Source: Coix lacryma-jobi var. lacryma-jobi (lineage: Eukaryota; Streptophyta; Magnoliopsida; Poales; Poaceae). From it: DNA of 64,000 nt. Of this stretch, positions 34,201-46,064 are shown piece by piece (position 1 is the first letter of the stretch; the number at the start of each line of letters is the position of its first letter). The stretch covers positions 168,794,302-168,858,301 of the forward strand of contig CM019823.1 of assembly GCA_009763385.1 (NCBI GenBank), written 5' to 3'. Both the position numbers and the translations under genes were made by a program. Under the pieces are notes generated by a model. It did no database searches, was not told where the DNA came from, and worked only from the letters and a program-made list of their open reading frames with translations.

Positions 34201-36921
34201 TCACCTTTTGACAAAGTTACTTAGATCAAGCACATTAAGCTCACTTCGCAATCTACAAAGGGTGTTCTCATCTAGGGGTTTTGTGAAGATATCCGCCAAT
34301 TGATCTTCGGTTCTAACTCCCTCTAAGGATATATCTTTCTTGGAAACATGATCTCTAAGGAAGTGATGGCGAATATCTATGTGCTTTGTGCAAGAGTGTT
34401 GAACCGGGTTGTTAGCAAGCTTAACCGCGCTCTCATTGTCACACAACAAAGGTACCCTTTCTAGGACTACACCATAGTCTAAAAGGGTTTGTTTCATGTA
34501 AAGGATTTGTGCACAACAAGCACCAGCGGCTATGTATTCCGCCTCGGCGGTAGACAAGGCCACACTATTTTGCTTCTTCGAACTCCATGACACTAGTGAT
34601 CTCCCAAGCAAATGGCACCCTCCGGATGTGCTTTTTCTATCAATTTTGCAACCCGCGTAATCCGAATCGGAATACCCAACGAGTTGGAAGTTAGCTCCTT
34701 TGGGATACCAAAGGCCAATGCTTGGGGTGTGCTTTAGGTACCTAAGGATTCTCTTCACCGCTATGAGATGTGATTCCCTAGGATCGGCTTGAAAGCGAGC
34801 ACACATGCACACACTAAACATGATGTCGGGCCTAGATGCGGTCAAATATAACAAGCTACCAATCATAGAGCGGTAGAGAGTTTGGTCAACCGGGTTACCT
34901 CCCACATCTAGGTCGAGGTGTCCGTTGGTTGGCATTGGAGTCTTGATAGGCTTGCAATCATCCATGTTGAAGCGCTTGAGGAGGTCTTTTGTGTTCTTCT
35001 CTTGAGATATAAAAGTCCCCTCCTTCAATTGCTTGACTTGAAAGCCTAGGAAGAATGTGAGCTCGCCAATCATAGACATCTCGAACTCTTTCGACATCAA
35101 GTCACCAAATTCCTTGCAATAGGTTTCATTTGTTGACCCGAAGATGATATCATCTACGTAGACTTGACAAATGAAGATCTCTCCATCAAGCTTCTTGGTG
35201 AATAGTGTGGTGTCAACCTTCCCAATGGTGAAGCCCTTCTCAATGAGGAAGTCCCGGAGGCGCTCGTACCATGCTCTAGGGGCTTGCTTGAGCCCATATA
35301 GCGCCTTGGACAACCTATAAACATGATTAGGATATCTAGGGTCTTCAAACCCGGGAGGTTGATCAACATAGACTAGTTCATTTATGAAGGCATTTAAAAA
35401 TGCACTTTTCACATCCATTTGATATAATTTAATGTCATGATGTGATGCATATGCAAGGAGGATACGAATGGCTTCGAGTCTTGCAACCGGTGCAAAGGTC
35501 TCTCCAAAATCCAAGCCTTCAACTTGAGAGAACCCCTTTGCCACTAGCCTTGCCTTGTTTCTAACAACCTTGCCTTGATCATCTTGCTTGTTCCTAAACA
35601 CCCATTTTGTCCCAATGACTCTTGCGCATTTAGGTCGCTCTTCAAGTGTCCAAACTTGGTTGCGGGTGAAGTTGTTCAATTCTTCATGCATAGCATTCAC
35701 CCAATCCGGATCACCTAGAGCTTCATCTACAATGGTAGGCTCAACAAGAGACACAAAGGAGTGATGTTCAATAAATAAAGCAAGTTTTTGAGATCGAGTC
35801 ATTACACCCCTTGTTGGACTCCCTATGATGAGATCTTGAGGATGAGCTTGTAGTAGAGGAGTAGTCCTTCGATCAACCACTTGAGGGGCCGCTTGTGGAG
35901 CACCAACATCTTGAGCTTGTACCACCATTTGATCATGGGAGACATGAGTATCTTCATTTGGATCCCTCCCATCTTTGTCATCATCAAGTGGTACATTGGA
36001 TGAGGATGGCTTGTCAATGACTTGCAAATCATCATCATCTTTAGGCTTGATGGCTCCAACCGGCATGTTCTTCATTGCTTCCCTCAATGGTTCATCACCT
36101 ACATCATCAAGATTCTCATGCTCTCCTTGAGAGCCATATAATTCATCGAATTCCACATCATATGTTTCTTCTACCATCCCGGTGGCATGGTTGAATACTC
36201 GATATGCTTTGGACTTCAATGAGTAACCAACAAGAAAACCAATATCACATCGGCGTTGAAACTTCCCTAGGTGTTGGCGCTTCTTGTAGATGTAGCATTT
36301 GCACCCAAACACTCTAAAGAAGGATACATCCGGCTTCTTGTTGTTGAGTAGCTCATAGGGGGTCTTGCCAAGTAGACGATGGGGGAACAATCGGTTTGAT
36401 GCATAGCAAGCGGTGTTGATTGCTTCCGCCCAAAATCTCTCAGGTGTAGAATACTCGTCTAGCATTGTCCTTGCTAGGGTGATTAGAGTCCGGTTCTTCC
36501 TCTCAACTACCCCATTTTGTTGTGGTGTGTAGGTTGCGGACACTTCATGCTTGATCCCAACTTCATCACAATATTCCTCAATATGGGTGTTGTCAAACTC
36601 CTTTCCGTTGTCACTTCTAATCTTTTTGATCTTCACATCAAATTCATTTTGAGCTCTCTTGGCAAACTTCTTGAAGGAAGGGGTTGCTTCGGATTTGTCA
36701 TGAAGAAAGAATACCCAAGTGTATCTAGAGTAGTCATCAACAATCACTAGACAATAGAGATTTCCACCCAAGCTAGCATATGTTGTTGGTCCAAATAGAT
36801 CCATGTGAAGTAGCTCTAACTCTCTTGATGTTGACACAAAGGCTTTGGTTGGATGTGTATTTGCAACTTGCTTGCCGGCTTGTACATGCACTACACAATT
36901 TGTCCTTCTCAAATTTGACAT
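34201..36921 (-). CDS. Element 4 pol: integrase core, reverse transcriptase, RNase H (intact frame)
   Basis: A single open frame of about 906 codons. The integrase core has HMDLFGPT, RSDNGKEF and NGVVERKNRT, which supply the three catalytic acidic residues (residues 40-145). The reverse transcriptase starts near residue 395, with GTKWVFRNK, QMDVKSAFLNA, LYGLKQAPRAWY and the catalytic box YVDDIIFGS near residue 585. RNase H has DSDYAGCKIDRKSTSGG, STAEAEYIAA and CDNESAVKLANN, and the frame ends LNVLDLSNFVKR. The order and motifs are those of copia. The upstream end is in another frame (36773-37428), so a frameshift near 36900 separates it from the protease. Apart from that, this part could be functional. 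Confidence 0.93.
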   Translation of the reverse strand: MSNLRRTNCVVHVQAGKQVANTHPTKAFVSTSRELELLHMDLFGPTTYASLGGNLYCLVIVDDYSRYTWVFFLHDKSEATPSFKKFAKRAQNEFDVKIKKIRSDNGKEFDNTHIEEYCDEVGIKHEVSATYTPQQNGVVERKNRTLITLARTMLDEYSTPERFWAEAINTACYASNRLFPHRLLGKTPYELLNNKKPDVSFFRVFGCKCYIYKKRQHLGKFQRRCDIGFLVGYSLKSKAYRVFNHATGMVEETYDVEFDELYGSQGEHENLDDVGDEPLREAMKNMPVGAIKPKDDDDLQVIDKPSSSNVPLDDDKDGRDPNEDTHVSHDQMVVQAQDVGAPQAAPQVVDRRTTPLLQAHPQDLIIGSPTRGVMTRSQKLALFIEHHSFVSLVEPTIVDEALGDPDWVNAMHEELNNFTRNQVWTLEERPKCARVIGTKWVFRNKQDDQGKVVRNKARLVAKGFSQVEGLDFGETFAPVARLEAIRILLAYASHHDIKLYQMDVKSAFLNAFINELVYVDQPPGFEDPRYPNHVYRLSKALYGLKQAPRAWYERLRDFLIEKGFTIGKVDTTLFTKKLDGEIFICQVYVDDIIFGSTNETYCKEFGDLMSKEFEMSMIGELTFFLGFQVKQLKEGTFISQEKNTKDLLKRFNMDDCKPIKTPMPTNGHLDLDVGGNPVDQTLYRSMIGSLLYLTASRPDIMFSVCMCARFQADPRESHLIAVKRILRYLKHTPSIGLWYPKGANFQLVGYSDSDYAGCKIDRKSTSGGCHLLGRSLVSWSSKKQNSVALSTAEAEYIAAGACCAQILYMKQTLLDYGVVLERVPLLCDNESAVKLANNPVQHSCTKHIDIRHHFLRDHVSKKDISLEGVRTEDQLADIFTKPLDENTLCRLRSELNVLDLSNFVKR

Positions 36922-37428
36922 CCTTCAAGCCCCTAACCAAATCCTTCTTCAATAGCTTGTTGAGAGTGTTCATTCCAACATGTGCTAATCTTCTATGCCA
37001 AAGCCAACCAAGGGATTGCTTAGTGAACAAACATGTCTTCAAGTTGGCATCTTCGGAGGTGAAATCCACTAGATAGAGATTGTTGTATCTAAAGCCTTTG
37101 AATATGCACTTGTGTATCATCTTTCTTGGTTACAACCACTTCCTTGTTGGTGAACAAGCATTGAAAGCCAAGATCACATAGTTGCCCAACGGATAGCAAG
37201 TTGAAGCTTAATGATGCAACTAGAAGCACATTAGGAGATGGTATGATCGTTTGATATAACCACTTTGCCCAATCCTTTGACATTGCCCTTTGAGTTGTCA
37301 CCAAATGTTATCTTTTCTTGGTCATCGACATTCTCTTCTAGTGAGGTGAACATCCGGGGATCTCCGGTCATATGTTGTGTGCATCCACTATCAATTACCC
37401 AATGTGATCCACCGGTCTTGTAGTTCAC
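36773..37428 (-). pseudogene. Element 4 protease and pre-integrase zinc region, frameshifted
   Basis: The minus frame at 37231-37428 holds a copia-type protease, with WVIDSGCTQHMTGD (catalytic DSG) and KVVISNDHTI. The next frame, from 37304, has NLLSVGQLCDLGF, which normally continues the protease domain. The third frame has the pre-integrase region LWHRRLAHVGMNTLNKLL and a paired CSAC. The three frames overlap in order, so two one-base shifts explain the break. Given the homopolymer indels between the LTRs, these could be assembly errors. Confidence 0.82.
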
Positions 37429-37444
37429 CTACACACACAAGAAA

Positions 37445-39815
37445 TCAAGCTTGAGCTTTTGGGACCCAAACTTGTTGCGGTCCCTTAACCTTCTCAACTA
37501 GTGACTTCGCAACCCAAATTTGCTTTGGCCTACTCTTGTTAGGTGGCCCCATAAACATAACCTTCACTTTGCCACTAGAATCTTGTCTAAGCATGTAGTG
37601 AGCATTGAAAGCAAAGGGCGGCTTTGGTTCTTCACAATCATGAGCAAAGTGTCCTTCCTTTCCACACTCATAGCATCTTCCAATCTTCTTCTTCTTTGGC
37701 TTAGTGATGCTCTTGCGTTGCTTCATCTTCTCTTCAAGAAAGCCAATGCCATTTCTATTTGTCTTCATGACAGTGTTCATGAGAAGCTCACTTTGAAGAC
37801 ATTGGCCCTTGGTGAAGTTCCTTAATCCAGTGGTGAGGTGTTCTTTTTCCTTCTTGAGCTTGTCATTCTCTTGTTGAAGCTCTAATTGAGATGGTGTCAT
37901 CTTGTAATCTCTCTCCATCTTCAATCTCTTGTTCTCTTCTTTTAGCATGTCAAGCTCAAGTGTCATGCTATACTCATCATCTTGGGTCTCAACAATGACT
38001 TGCTTTGTGGTTGCAAGCTTCTCTAGATCAACTTTGAGCTTTGCATTCTCATTCTTGATCTTGATGTAATCATCATAGTGATCGGCCACAACCACACTCT
38101 TGCCTTTGCCACTAGCTCTTTGCTCATCATGCTCACTAACCAAGTCCTCACAAGATGTTGCTATGTCACACTTAACAACAAGGTTAGGAGCATCATGTGT
38201 CTCATGTGAAAGCATATCATAAGAAATGGTGAGAGCATCATAGTCAACTTTCACTTGAGTGTATTGTTCTTTTAGCAAGGCATAACTAGTGGTAAAGTCA
38301 CTATGCATCTTATCGAGTTTTTCATTTTTAGCTTTGAGCTCCTTGTTAGAGGACTTGAGCTCCTTGATAGTGGATGACATAGTAGCAAGTTCATCTTTTA
38401 GTTCATCACTAGCATGAGTAGCATGATCACATTTTTCAACAAGAGATTCATTTTCATTAACAAGCTTCTCATTTTTAGCTCTAGTCTTTCTTATGATTTT
38501 AGAGTAGTCATTTAGCAATTTGACAAGTTCATCATAAGTGGGAGCCTCAAATTCACCATCACTATCACTATCACTAGAGTCATCATCGTTTTGTACCTTC
38601 CGGTCACCCTTGGCCATAAGGCATAGGTGTGTAGATGATGATGGCGATGGTGGTGGTGGTGTAGAGGAGCCAATGACTAGAGCGGCCACCTTCTCCTTCT
38701 CATCATCACTATCTTCATTTGATGAGCCACCGGAGGAGTCAATGTCGGTGAGCCAATCACCAACAATGTAAGCCTTCCCACCTTTCTTGTGGTATTGCTT
38801 CTTCTTGCCATCTTTCTTCTTGTATGACTTGTCATTCTTCTTCTCATCTTCGCTTGATGAGTCATACTTCTTGCTCTTGTTCTTGTTCTTGTAGCTATCT
38901 TTCTTGGGCTTGGTGCATTGATGAGCAAGATGGCCAAGCTCACCGCAATTGTAGCAATCCATTTCGGAGATTGGCCTCCTCTTGCTACTTGTGAAGAACT
39001 TCTTCTTTCTTGAGTCAAAGTTGACTCCATTCTTGTGAAGCTTCTTCAACATCTTGGTGGTCTTCTTCACCATGAGAGCAATGTTAGAATCATCTTCATC
39101 ATCGCTTGTGCTCTCATGATGCACCTCAATAGCCTTGGACTTGCCCTTCTTGTCATGGCTTGCTTTGAAGGCCAAGTCCTTCTTCTTGTCGGTGGAAGAG
39201 CCACCACTTGGTGTGATGTGCATGTACATCTCATGAGCATTGATCTTCCCCAAGACTTGTGTTGGTGTAGATGTGGAAAGATCACCTTGATGTAGCACGG
39301 TCACAATGTGTCCATACTTGTCAATGGGAAGGACACATAGGATCTTCCTCACAACATCGGATGGTTGCATTTGTGTGAGGCCAAGACCATTGAGCTCCTC
39401 TACAAGAACATTCAAGCGTGAGTACATTTCATTTGCATTTTCATGAGCAAGCATTTCAAACGAGTTCATCTTTTGCACAACCAAATGATAACGCTCCTCA
39501 CGCTCACTCTTGGTTCCCTCATGGAGCGCACAAATATTTTCCCATAGATCATGGGCATTTTTGTGGTTCCGAACACGATTGAACACATCCTTGCAAATGC
39601 CTCTAAAAAGGATGTTTTTGGCTTTTGCATTCCATTTTTCATTTTCCTTCCTCATTAGGAGTGAGGCTTGTGCCTTCTTTGGGCTTGGCAAAGCCGGTGA
39701 TCGCGGCATTGAGGCATTTAACATCAACCGCTTCTAGGTACGACTCCATACGGATTTTCCAATATGGGAAGTCGTCTCCCTCGAACATGGGAGGTGGTCC
39801 ATCACCTCCGGACAT
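37445..39815 (-). pseudogene. Element 4 gag, long, two zinc knuckles and a coiled coil, one frameshift near the start
   Basis: The likely start is the ATG at 39813-39815 (MSGGDGPPPMFEGDDFPYW). The first 30 codons carry the usual copia Gag N-terminus. The frame then shifts before 39727, and 760 codons follow without interruption. The capsid-like region has AHDLWENICALHEGT and LNVLVEELNGLGL. The first zinc knuckle is CYNCGELGHLAHQC near 38950 and the second is CYECGKEGHFAHDC near 37660. Between them lie a Lys/Ser/Asp-rich part and a long coiled coil (38000-38500). Two knuckles this far apart fit SIRE-type Gag. The frame ends at 37445, 17 bp before the protease frame begins. Confidence 0.87.
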
Positions 39816-39849
39816 CTTAACTCTAGGCGGTTAAGCCTAAATCGAGAGC

Positions 39850-39867
39850 ACGAGGCTCCGATACCAA
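39850..39867 (-). promoter_or_regulatory. Element 4 primer-binding site
   Basis: On the minus strand, just inside the 5' LTR, the sequence reads TGGTATCGGAGCCTCGTG. It matches the usual complement of initiator methionine tRNA (TGGTATCAGAGC) with one difference. Confidence 0.88.
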
Positions 39868-39868
39868 T

Positions 39869-41393
39869 TGAAAGGATCAAGATGCCCAAGAGGGGGGGGG
39901 GGTGAATTGGGCTTTTCTAAAACTTCTTGCAATAAAAAACCTATCAAGCTCCAATTAACCCCCTAGTGCCTAGAAGTGAGAATGACAAGAATCAATAGCA
40001 CAAAAGACTATCGCTAAGCCAATTCTACTCTAGCATGGCAATTCAACTTATGGAAGAACAACAAGTAAGTGCGAAATTGAATTGCTCAAATGTAAATGCG
40101 TAGTAAAGAGAGTAGAGATGACACGACGATCTTTTTGCCGAGGTATCGAGGTGTCGGCACACCCCCCTAGTCCTCGTTGGAGCACCCGCGCAAGGGTATC
40201 GCTCCCCCTTGATCCGCGCAAGGATCAAGTGCTCACTACGAGCTGATTCTTCGCCACTCCGGCCCGGTGAATCACTCGCTACCGGTCACAACTTGGCTTG
40301 GGTCATCCACAATGCCTCCGGATGATCACCAAGCTCTCCGATCGCCACCAAGCCGTCTAGGTGATGCCGATCACTAAGAGTAACAAGCAAGAACTCTCAC
40401 TTGACCAACGCAAGGCTAATGAGATGGGTGGATGCACACTTGCTACTCTCTACTCACTAATGAGGTGTTTGATCACTCAATTATCAAATCTCTCAACCTC
40501 ACTAGGCCTCTTGCACTCACTTGGAATCACAATGTGTTTGGCAACTTTTCAAATGAGCAAGAGTTACAGCATGAATGAGGGGGAGGCATATTTATACCCC
40601 CCAACTCAAAACATGCACAAAGGGGTAAGTCCAGCCAGTTTACACACTGACCGGACGCACTGTCGGGGTGACCGGACGCGTCCGGTCAGTGCCCAACGGC
40701 TACATGGCGCACAGCCTGACAATTGTACGAAGCGTTGATCGGACGCTCTCGAGCGTCCGGTCACCACTGACCGGACGCGTCCGGTCATCATTTTTCCTCT
40801 CTGGAACCTCTCTGCATACGACCGGACTCACTCCCTGGTGCGTCCGGTCAGACACTGAAGAGCGTCCAGTCAGAGCCTGACCTGCTCCTCAGAAAACCCT
40901 ACTGACCGGACGCATGCCCAACGTCCGATCACAAGGGTACCCAGCGTCCGGTCGCAATTAGAAGTCCAAAACGACTTCGGTTTGCGACGCTCCCTTCACG
41001 AACTTTCTTCCTCATGATCTAAGGGACCTTTCTAAGCTACCTAGGGCTTTGGTTAACAAGTGTGCATCACACCTAACTCAAAAGTCTCACCTAGGTCAAG
41101 CTACCCATTCAAACCCCTCTTTATAGTACGGCCAAAGGTAAAACAAAGACCTATGCTACTCTAAGTGTTCTTCAACACCAAATGACACTTAGAACTAGCC
41201 TATCACCGTCTTCATCGTCCATCCTTTGAAAACCGAACGAATTCCATCAATAAGGGGGCATGAATACCATAGTGCCCTCACGATCATCATTACCATGACC
41301 TAACTCAACTGTTTCTGCAAAACACACGTTAGTCATAGTAATTTACCGTTGTCATCCAATCACCGAAACCCACTAGGGGCCTAGATGCTCACA
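39869..41393 (-). repeat. Element 4 5' LTR
   Basis: 1525 bp, paired with 28038-29563. A minus-strand TATAAATA at 40589-40596 is the likely start signal for element RNA. The GACCGGACGC array is at 40645-40960, with a perfect 18-bp palindrome at 40769-40786. Confidence 0.95.
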
Positions 41394-41399
41394 GCGGGG

Positions 41400-41556
41400 A
41401 GGCTTTAGTCCCGGGCGGTGACACCACCCGGGACTAAAAGCCCTTTAGTCCCGGGGCGTAAGCCCGCCCGGGACGGGTTGGCTTACGGCCCGGGACTAAA
41501 GGTACCTTTAGTCCCGGGTGGTGTAACCGCCCGGGACTAAAGCCGTTTCTCCCGCC
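41400..41556. repeat. CACTA left subterminal palindromes
   Basis: Repeated TTTAGTCCCGGG and CCCGGGACTAAA words are arranged as head-to-head inverted pairs, for example TTTAGTCCCGGGCGGTG with its complement a few bases later. Such arrays bind transposase or its partner protein in CACTA elements. Confidence 0.8.
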
Positions 41557-42095
41557 AGTTTTTTGGGTTGGCTGTATTTTGGGTTTTGTATTAAGTTTTC
41601 ATTATATAAATATGTTGTAATATTGTTAATTGCATAGTAAATTAAATATTAGGCATAAAATTTCTTAAAAATAACAGTTGTATTTCCTTTTACCTTACTG
41701 TATAGTACAAAAATTTGTAACATAAATTCTTTTCTTTTCTTATAATAACAAATATACATGTAAATAACAATTCATATTTTGTTAATGCAAAAATGTAATG
41801 TTAAATTTAAATATCTGAAACAACTGGTTCTCGATAGGAAAATAAATTTTGCATTATCTGAACGTTAAATTTTGGGTTATTCATGTTTTATTGTTCAAAT
41901 TCAGCAGACGGGTATAGTAATCATTATTAACCAAGACTATCCATAATCATTATTAACCATGACTATCCATAATCATTATAATGTAATAAATCAAGTCATT
42001 TCGATACCGACATCAACGAATCAAACATATCCATAATCATTTATTAATTACACAAAAATTGTAATACATAATATTAGTTAAAGCATAACTATATA
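41557..42095. other. CACTA 3' noncoding region
   Basis: AT-rich, with no gene. It contains a tandem of CATAATCATTATTAACCA (near 41940-41975). It lies downstream of the transposase gene. I see no second gene of the TnpA type. Confidence 0.5.
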
Positions 42096-45000
42096 TCAAG
42101 CGGGTACACTGGTGATCTTCTTCTTGACGTATGTCCCTTGGTTATGATCATGTCGTAACCATGGAGTCTCCTCAGCATTTAGCAGGATGCTTGGATCTTT
42201 AGTCACACTGAAGGGCGGTATTCGGTCATCCCTTTCATAATCTTCTGACATGTCTGACTTGTCCTCAATTTCCATGATGTTTCTTCTTCCTGAAAGAACT
42301 ATGTGGCGTTTTGGCTCTTTGGTTGATTTATCATCATTTTTCTCTCTCTTGGGTTTTGTAGACATGTCTTTCACGTCGAACACCTGATTCACATCAGCAG
42401 CAAGGACAAATGGTTCATCTTTGTATCCAATATTGTTGAGATCCACTGTTGTCATTCCATACTCCTTGTCAACTGTTACTCCGGCTCCGGTCGTCTTGAC
42501 CCATTGGCATCGAAACAAAGGGACTTTAAAATCAGGTGCGTAGTCTAGTTCTCAAATATCCTCTATGCGGCCATAATATGTTTGCCTCTTCCCAGTTGGG
42601 TCTGTGGCATCTACGCGAACACCACTGTTTTGGTTCGTGCTCTTTTTATCTTGGGCAATGGTGTAAAATGTGTTTCCATTTATCTCATACCCTTTGTACG
42701 TGAGGATGTGCCACGATGATGGTTGCCTAGCCAACAAATATAGTTGCTCATCAATATTGTTATCATTCAGACATTCTTTTCGCAACCAAGTGCTAAAAGT
42801 ATTCATGTGCTCACGTGTAATCCAAACTTCATTCTTCCCAGGAAATTGGGATCGTAGGAACTCCTTGTGTACCTCGATATATGGATCCACCACGGATGCG
42901 TTTGAAAGAACTGTGTAGTGCGCTTTATTGAAATAATCGTTCTCTGTACCGATATATGTTTTCTTCTCTAGTGTCCCCTTTCCACACAGCCTCCCCTCGT
43001 GCCGCGATTCAGGAACACCAATCGGGTGAAGGTCAGGAATAAAGTCAATACAGAACTCAATGACCTCCTCTGTCCCATAGCCCTTGGCGATGCTTCCTTC
43101 TGGCCGAGCACGTTGGTGAACATATTTTTTCAGTACTCCCATGAACCTCTCGAAGGGGAACATGTTGTGTAGGAACACAGGACCGAGAATATGAATCTCC
43201 TTGACCAGGTGAACTAGGAGGTGTGTCATGATATTAAAGAAGGATGGAGGGAACACCAACTCAAAGCTCACAAGACATTGAACCACATCATTCTGTAGAG
43301 TAGCTAGTTCTAGTGGATTAATTGCCTTCTGAGAAATTGCATTGAGGAATGCACATAGCTTCACAGTGGCCAGACGTACATGTGGAGGTAGAATTCCTCT
43401 TAAAGCAACCGGAAGCAATTGCGTCATAAGCACGTGGCAGTCATGCGACTTTAAGTTTAGAAATTTCTTCTCTTGCATATTTATTATTCCCTTTATATTG
43501 GAGGAGAATCCAGATGGGACCTTGATGGTGTTTAGGCATTCAAACATGATTTCCTTCTCTTCATTGCTAAGAGTATAGCTAGCAGGTCTTAAGTAATGGC
43601 GTTCATCATCTGTCTTCTCTGGATGTAGGTTGTCTCGTTCTTTCATGCGCTGCAAGTCTTGTCGTGCTTCAAGTGTATCGTTAGACTTCCCATACACACC
43701 CATGAATCCTAGAAGGTTGACACAAAGATTCTTTGTCAGGTGCATCACGTCGATCGCGTGGCGGACCTCTAGTACATGCCAATAGGGTAGCTCCCAAAAT
43801 ATTGACTTCTTCTTCCACATGGGTGCGTGTCCCGTAGCGTCTTTCGGAACAGGTTCACTGCCTGTCCCCTTTCCAAAGACTACTTTCACATCCTTGATCA
43901 TCTCAAGTACATCTTCCCTAGTTCTGTTGCGAGGCTTGCTCCGGTGGTCTGTCTCACCTTTAAAATGCTTGCCTTTCTTTCTAACCTGGTGATTAACAGC
44001 AAGAAATCGACGATGTCCAAGGTACACTACCTTTCTACATCTTTTCAAATATATACTATCCATGTCATCAAAACAATGTGTGCATGCATTATATCCCTTG
44101 TTTGTCTGTCCTGAAAGATTACTTAGAGCAGACCAATCATTGATTGTTACGAACAACAATGCTCGCAGGTCAAAGTGTTCCTGTTTGTAATCATCCCACA
44201 CACGTACACCTGATTTACTCCATAAAAGTAGGAGTTCCTCAAGTAATGGCCTCAGGTAGACATCGATGTCGTTGCCAGGCTGCCTCGGGCCTTGGATGAG
44301 CACTGACATCATAATGAACTTCCGCTTCATGCATAGCCATGGAGGAAGTTTGTAGATACATAGAGTAACAGGCCACGTGCTATGACTACTGCTCTGTTCC
44401 CCAAAAGGATTCATCCCGTCCGTACTTAAACCAAACCTTAAGTTTCTAGCGTCTTTTGCAAATTCCAGGAATTCTCTATCTATTGCTCTCCACTGGGACC
44501 CATCAGCAGGGTGTCTCAACATGTTGTCTACTTTACGGTCTTCTTTGTGCCAGCACACCAACTTTGCATGGTCCTTGTTTCTGAACAGACGTTTCAGGCG
44601 TGGTATTATAGGAGCGTACCACGTAACCTTGGCAGAGATTTTCTTCTGGGGACGTTCTTCACCCTCAACATCGCCAGGGTCATCTCGCCTGATCTTATAT
44701 CGTGACGCTTTACATACAGGGCATTCATCCAAATTCTCGTATTCCTTGCCACGGTACAGGATGCAGTCATTAGGACATGCATGTATCTTTTGGATTTCTA
44801 AACCCAAAGGACAGACGACTTGTTTTGCTTCGTACGTAGTGGCGGGCAATTCGTTCGGCTTCGGAAGCATCTTTTGTTTTATAATCTTCAATAATTGTCC
44901 AAATGCCTTGTCAGATACACCATTCCGTGCCTTCCATTGTAGCAACTCAAGTGTTGTACCCAACTTTTTTTGTCCATTTGCAGCAGACGGATATTGTAAT

Positions 45001-45488
45001 TTCCTGTGATCCTCTAGCATACAGTCAAACTTAGCCTTCTCCTTTTCACTTTCACAATCTCTTTGTGCATCACGAATGACACCACCAAGAGCATCATCTT
45101 CAGCGAGTGTGTCTTCTGCACTTGCCTCTTCTTCACCTTCCCCCATTGCAGTATCACCAAAGTCACTGTATTGAGCAATAATGTCATCGTCAGGGTCCAA
45201 TTGTTCTTCTTCACCTTCTTCCATCATAACCCCAGTTTCTCCATGCTTCGTCCAACAACTATAGTTTGGCATGAAACCCGACTTGAACAAGTGTGAGTGA
45301 AGACTCCTTGAGCTAGAATATTCCTTCGAATTATTACAAAGGGCACATGGACAACACATAAAACCATTCCGCTTGTTTGCCTCGGCCACTCTTAAAAAAT
45401 AATGCACGCCGTCAATGAACTCTTTTGAGCGACGATCCGCATTGTACATCGAGTGACGTGTCATCGTCTGCATTATATGACATATCAC
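42096..45488 (-). pseudogene. TNP2-type CACTA transposase, one in-frame stop
   Basis: The reading frame is open for about 978 codons to a TGA at 42552-42554 and continues in the same frame for about 150 codons to 42096. It starts with an N-terminal region carrying KEFIDGVHYFLRVAEANKR and CCPCALCNN (transposase-associated domain). The main transposase domain has LSTDGMNPFGEQSSSHSTWP near 44400, GPRQPGNDIDVYLRP, and RHAIDVMHLTKNLCVNLLG near 43730. A DUF4218-like region follows (FPFERFMGVLKKYVHQRARP near 43150), then a DUF4216-like region that the stop interrupts. The sequence upstream (ATGCAG then ACGATGACACG, near 45465-45480) looks like a splice acceptor, so the true exon may begin there, with MTRHSM at 45464. 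Only one nonsense change separates this from an intact product. Confidence 0.88.
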
Positions 45489-46050
45489 ATAATTATATCT
45501 CTCATTCTTATAAACAAATGAAATTATATGGTATATATCACATAATTAAATTATAAGGTATATATACTAATTACTTTAATCAAATAATTTAAACCAGTCA
45601 CATTTTGTAAACTAAAGTATTGTATATTTCTAAAAGATTAAAATAAACTAATTAAACCAGTCACATTTTGTAAACTAAAGTATTATATATTTCTATTTTT
45701 TGTAAAAAATGATTTAAATGATCTCTATTTCTCTAAAAGATTAAAACAAACTAATTAAACGGTCATATTTTGTTTTTAGAGTACTAATTTGAACTATCAA
45801 GACAATGAACTCAAAATAGCTTCAAAAACCATATATACAAGTGGCGGCTACAAAAATGAAAAACTGAAGTTAGTAACCTTTCAAGGAGTCAATGGCGGCG
45901 TACATGTGATGAAATAAATCAATCGCCGGAGATGTTTTAACAAACAAAAATCACCGAAGAGAGCCAACAAGCAAGCAAGTGACTGAATGAAGAAAAAATG
46001 AAGATAGGAGCTCGGGCACGGCTAGAGGTGGAAGAACAGTTCAAATATAG
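45489..46050. other. CACTA 5' region, noncoding
   Basis: AT-rich, with a repeated word (ACCAGTCACATTTTGTAAACTAAAGTATT at 45595 and 45655) that makes a short direct repeat. It probably holds the 5' leader, intron and promoter of the transposase gene. No further ORF is supported. Confidence 0.45.
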
Positions 46051-46064
46051 AGAGAGACATTTAG

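Larger units (their letters stand above)
28038..41393 (-). mobile_element. Element 4: Ty1/copia LTR retrotransposon, SIRE/Maximus-like, complete
   Basis: Near-identical direct repeats 28038-29563 and 39869-41393 bound 13.4 kb. On the minus strand the order is 5' LTR, initiator-Met primer site, gag, protease, integrase, reverse transcriptase, RNase H, a 4.6-kb post-pol region with a further gene, polypurine tract, 3' LTR. Integrase before reverse transcriptase is copia order. The long gag with two distant zinc knuckles and the extra gene after pol point to the SIRE/Maximus group. The pol core from integrase to RNase H is one uninterrupted frame. The flanks do not match (AACGT against GCGGG), so no target-site duplication is visible. 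Confidence 0.92.
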
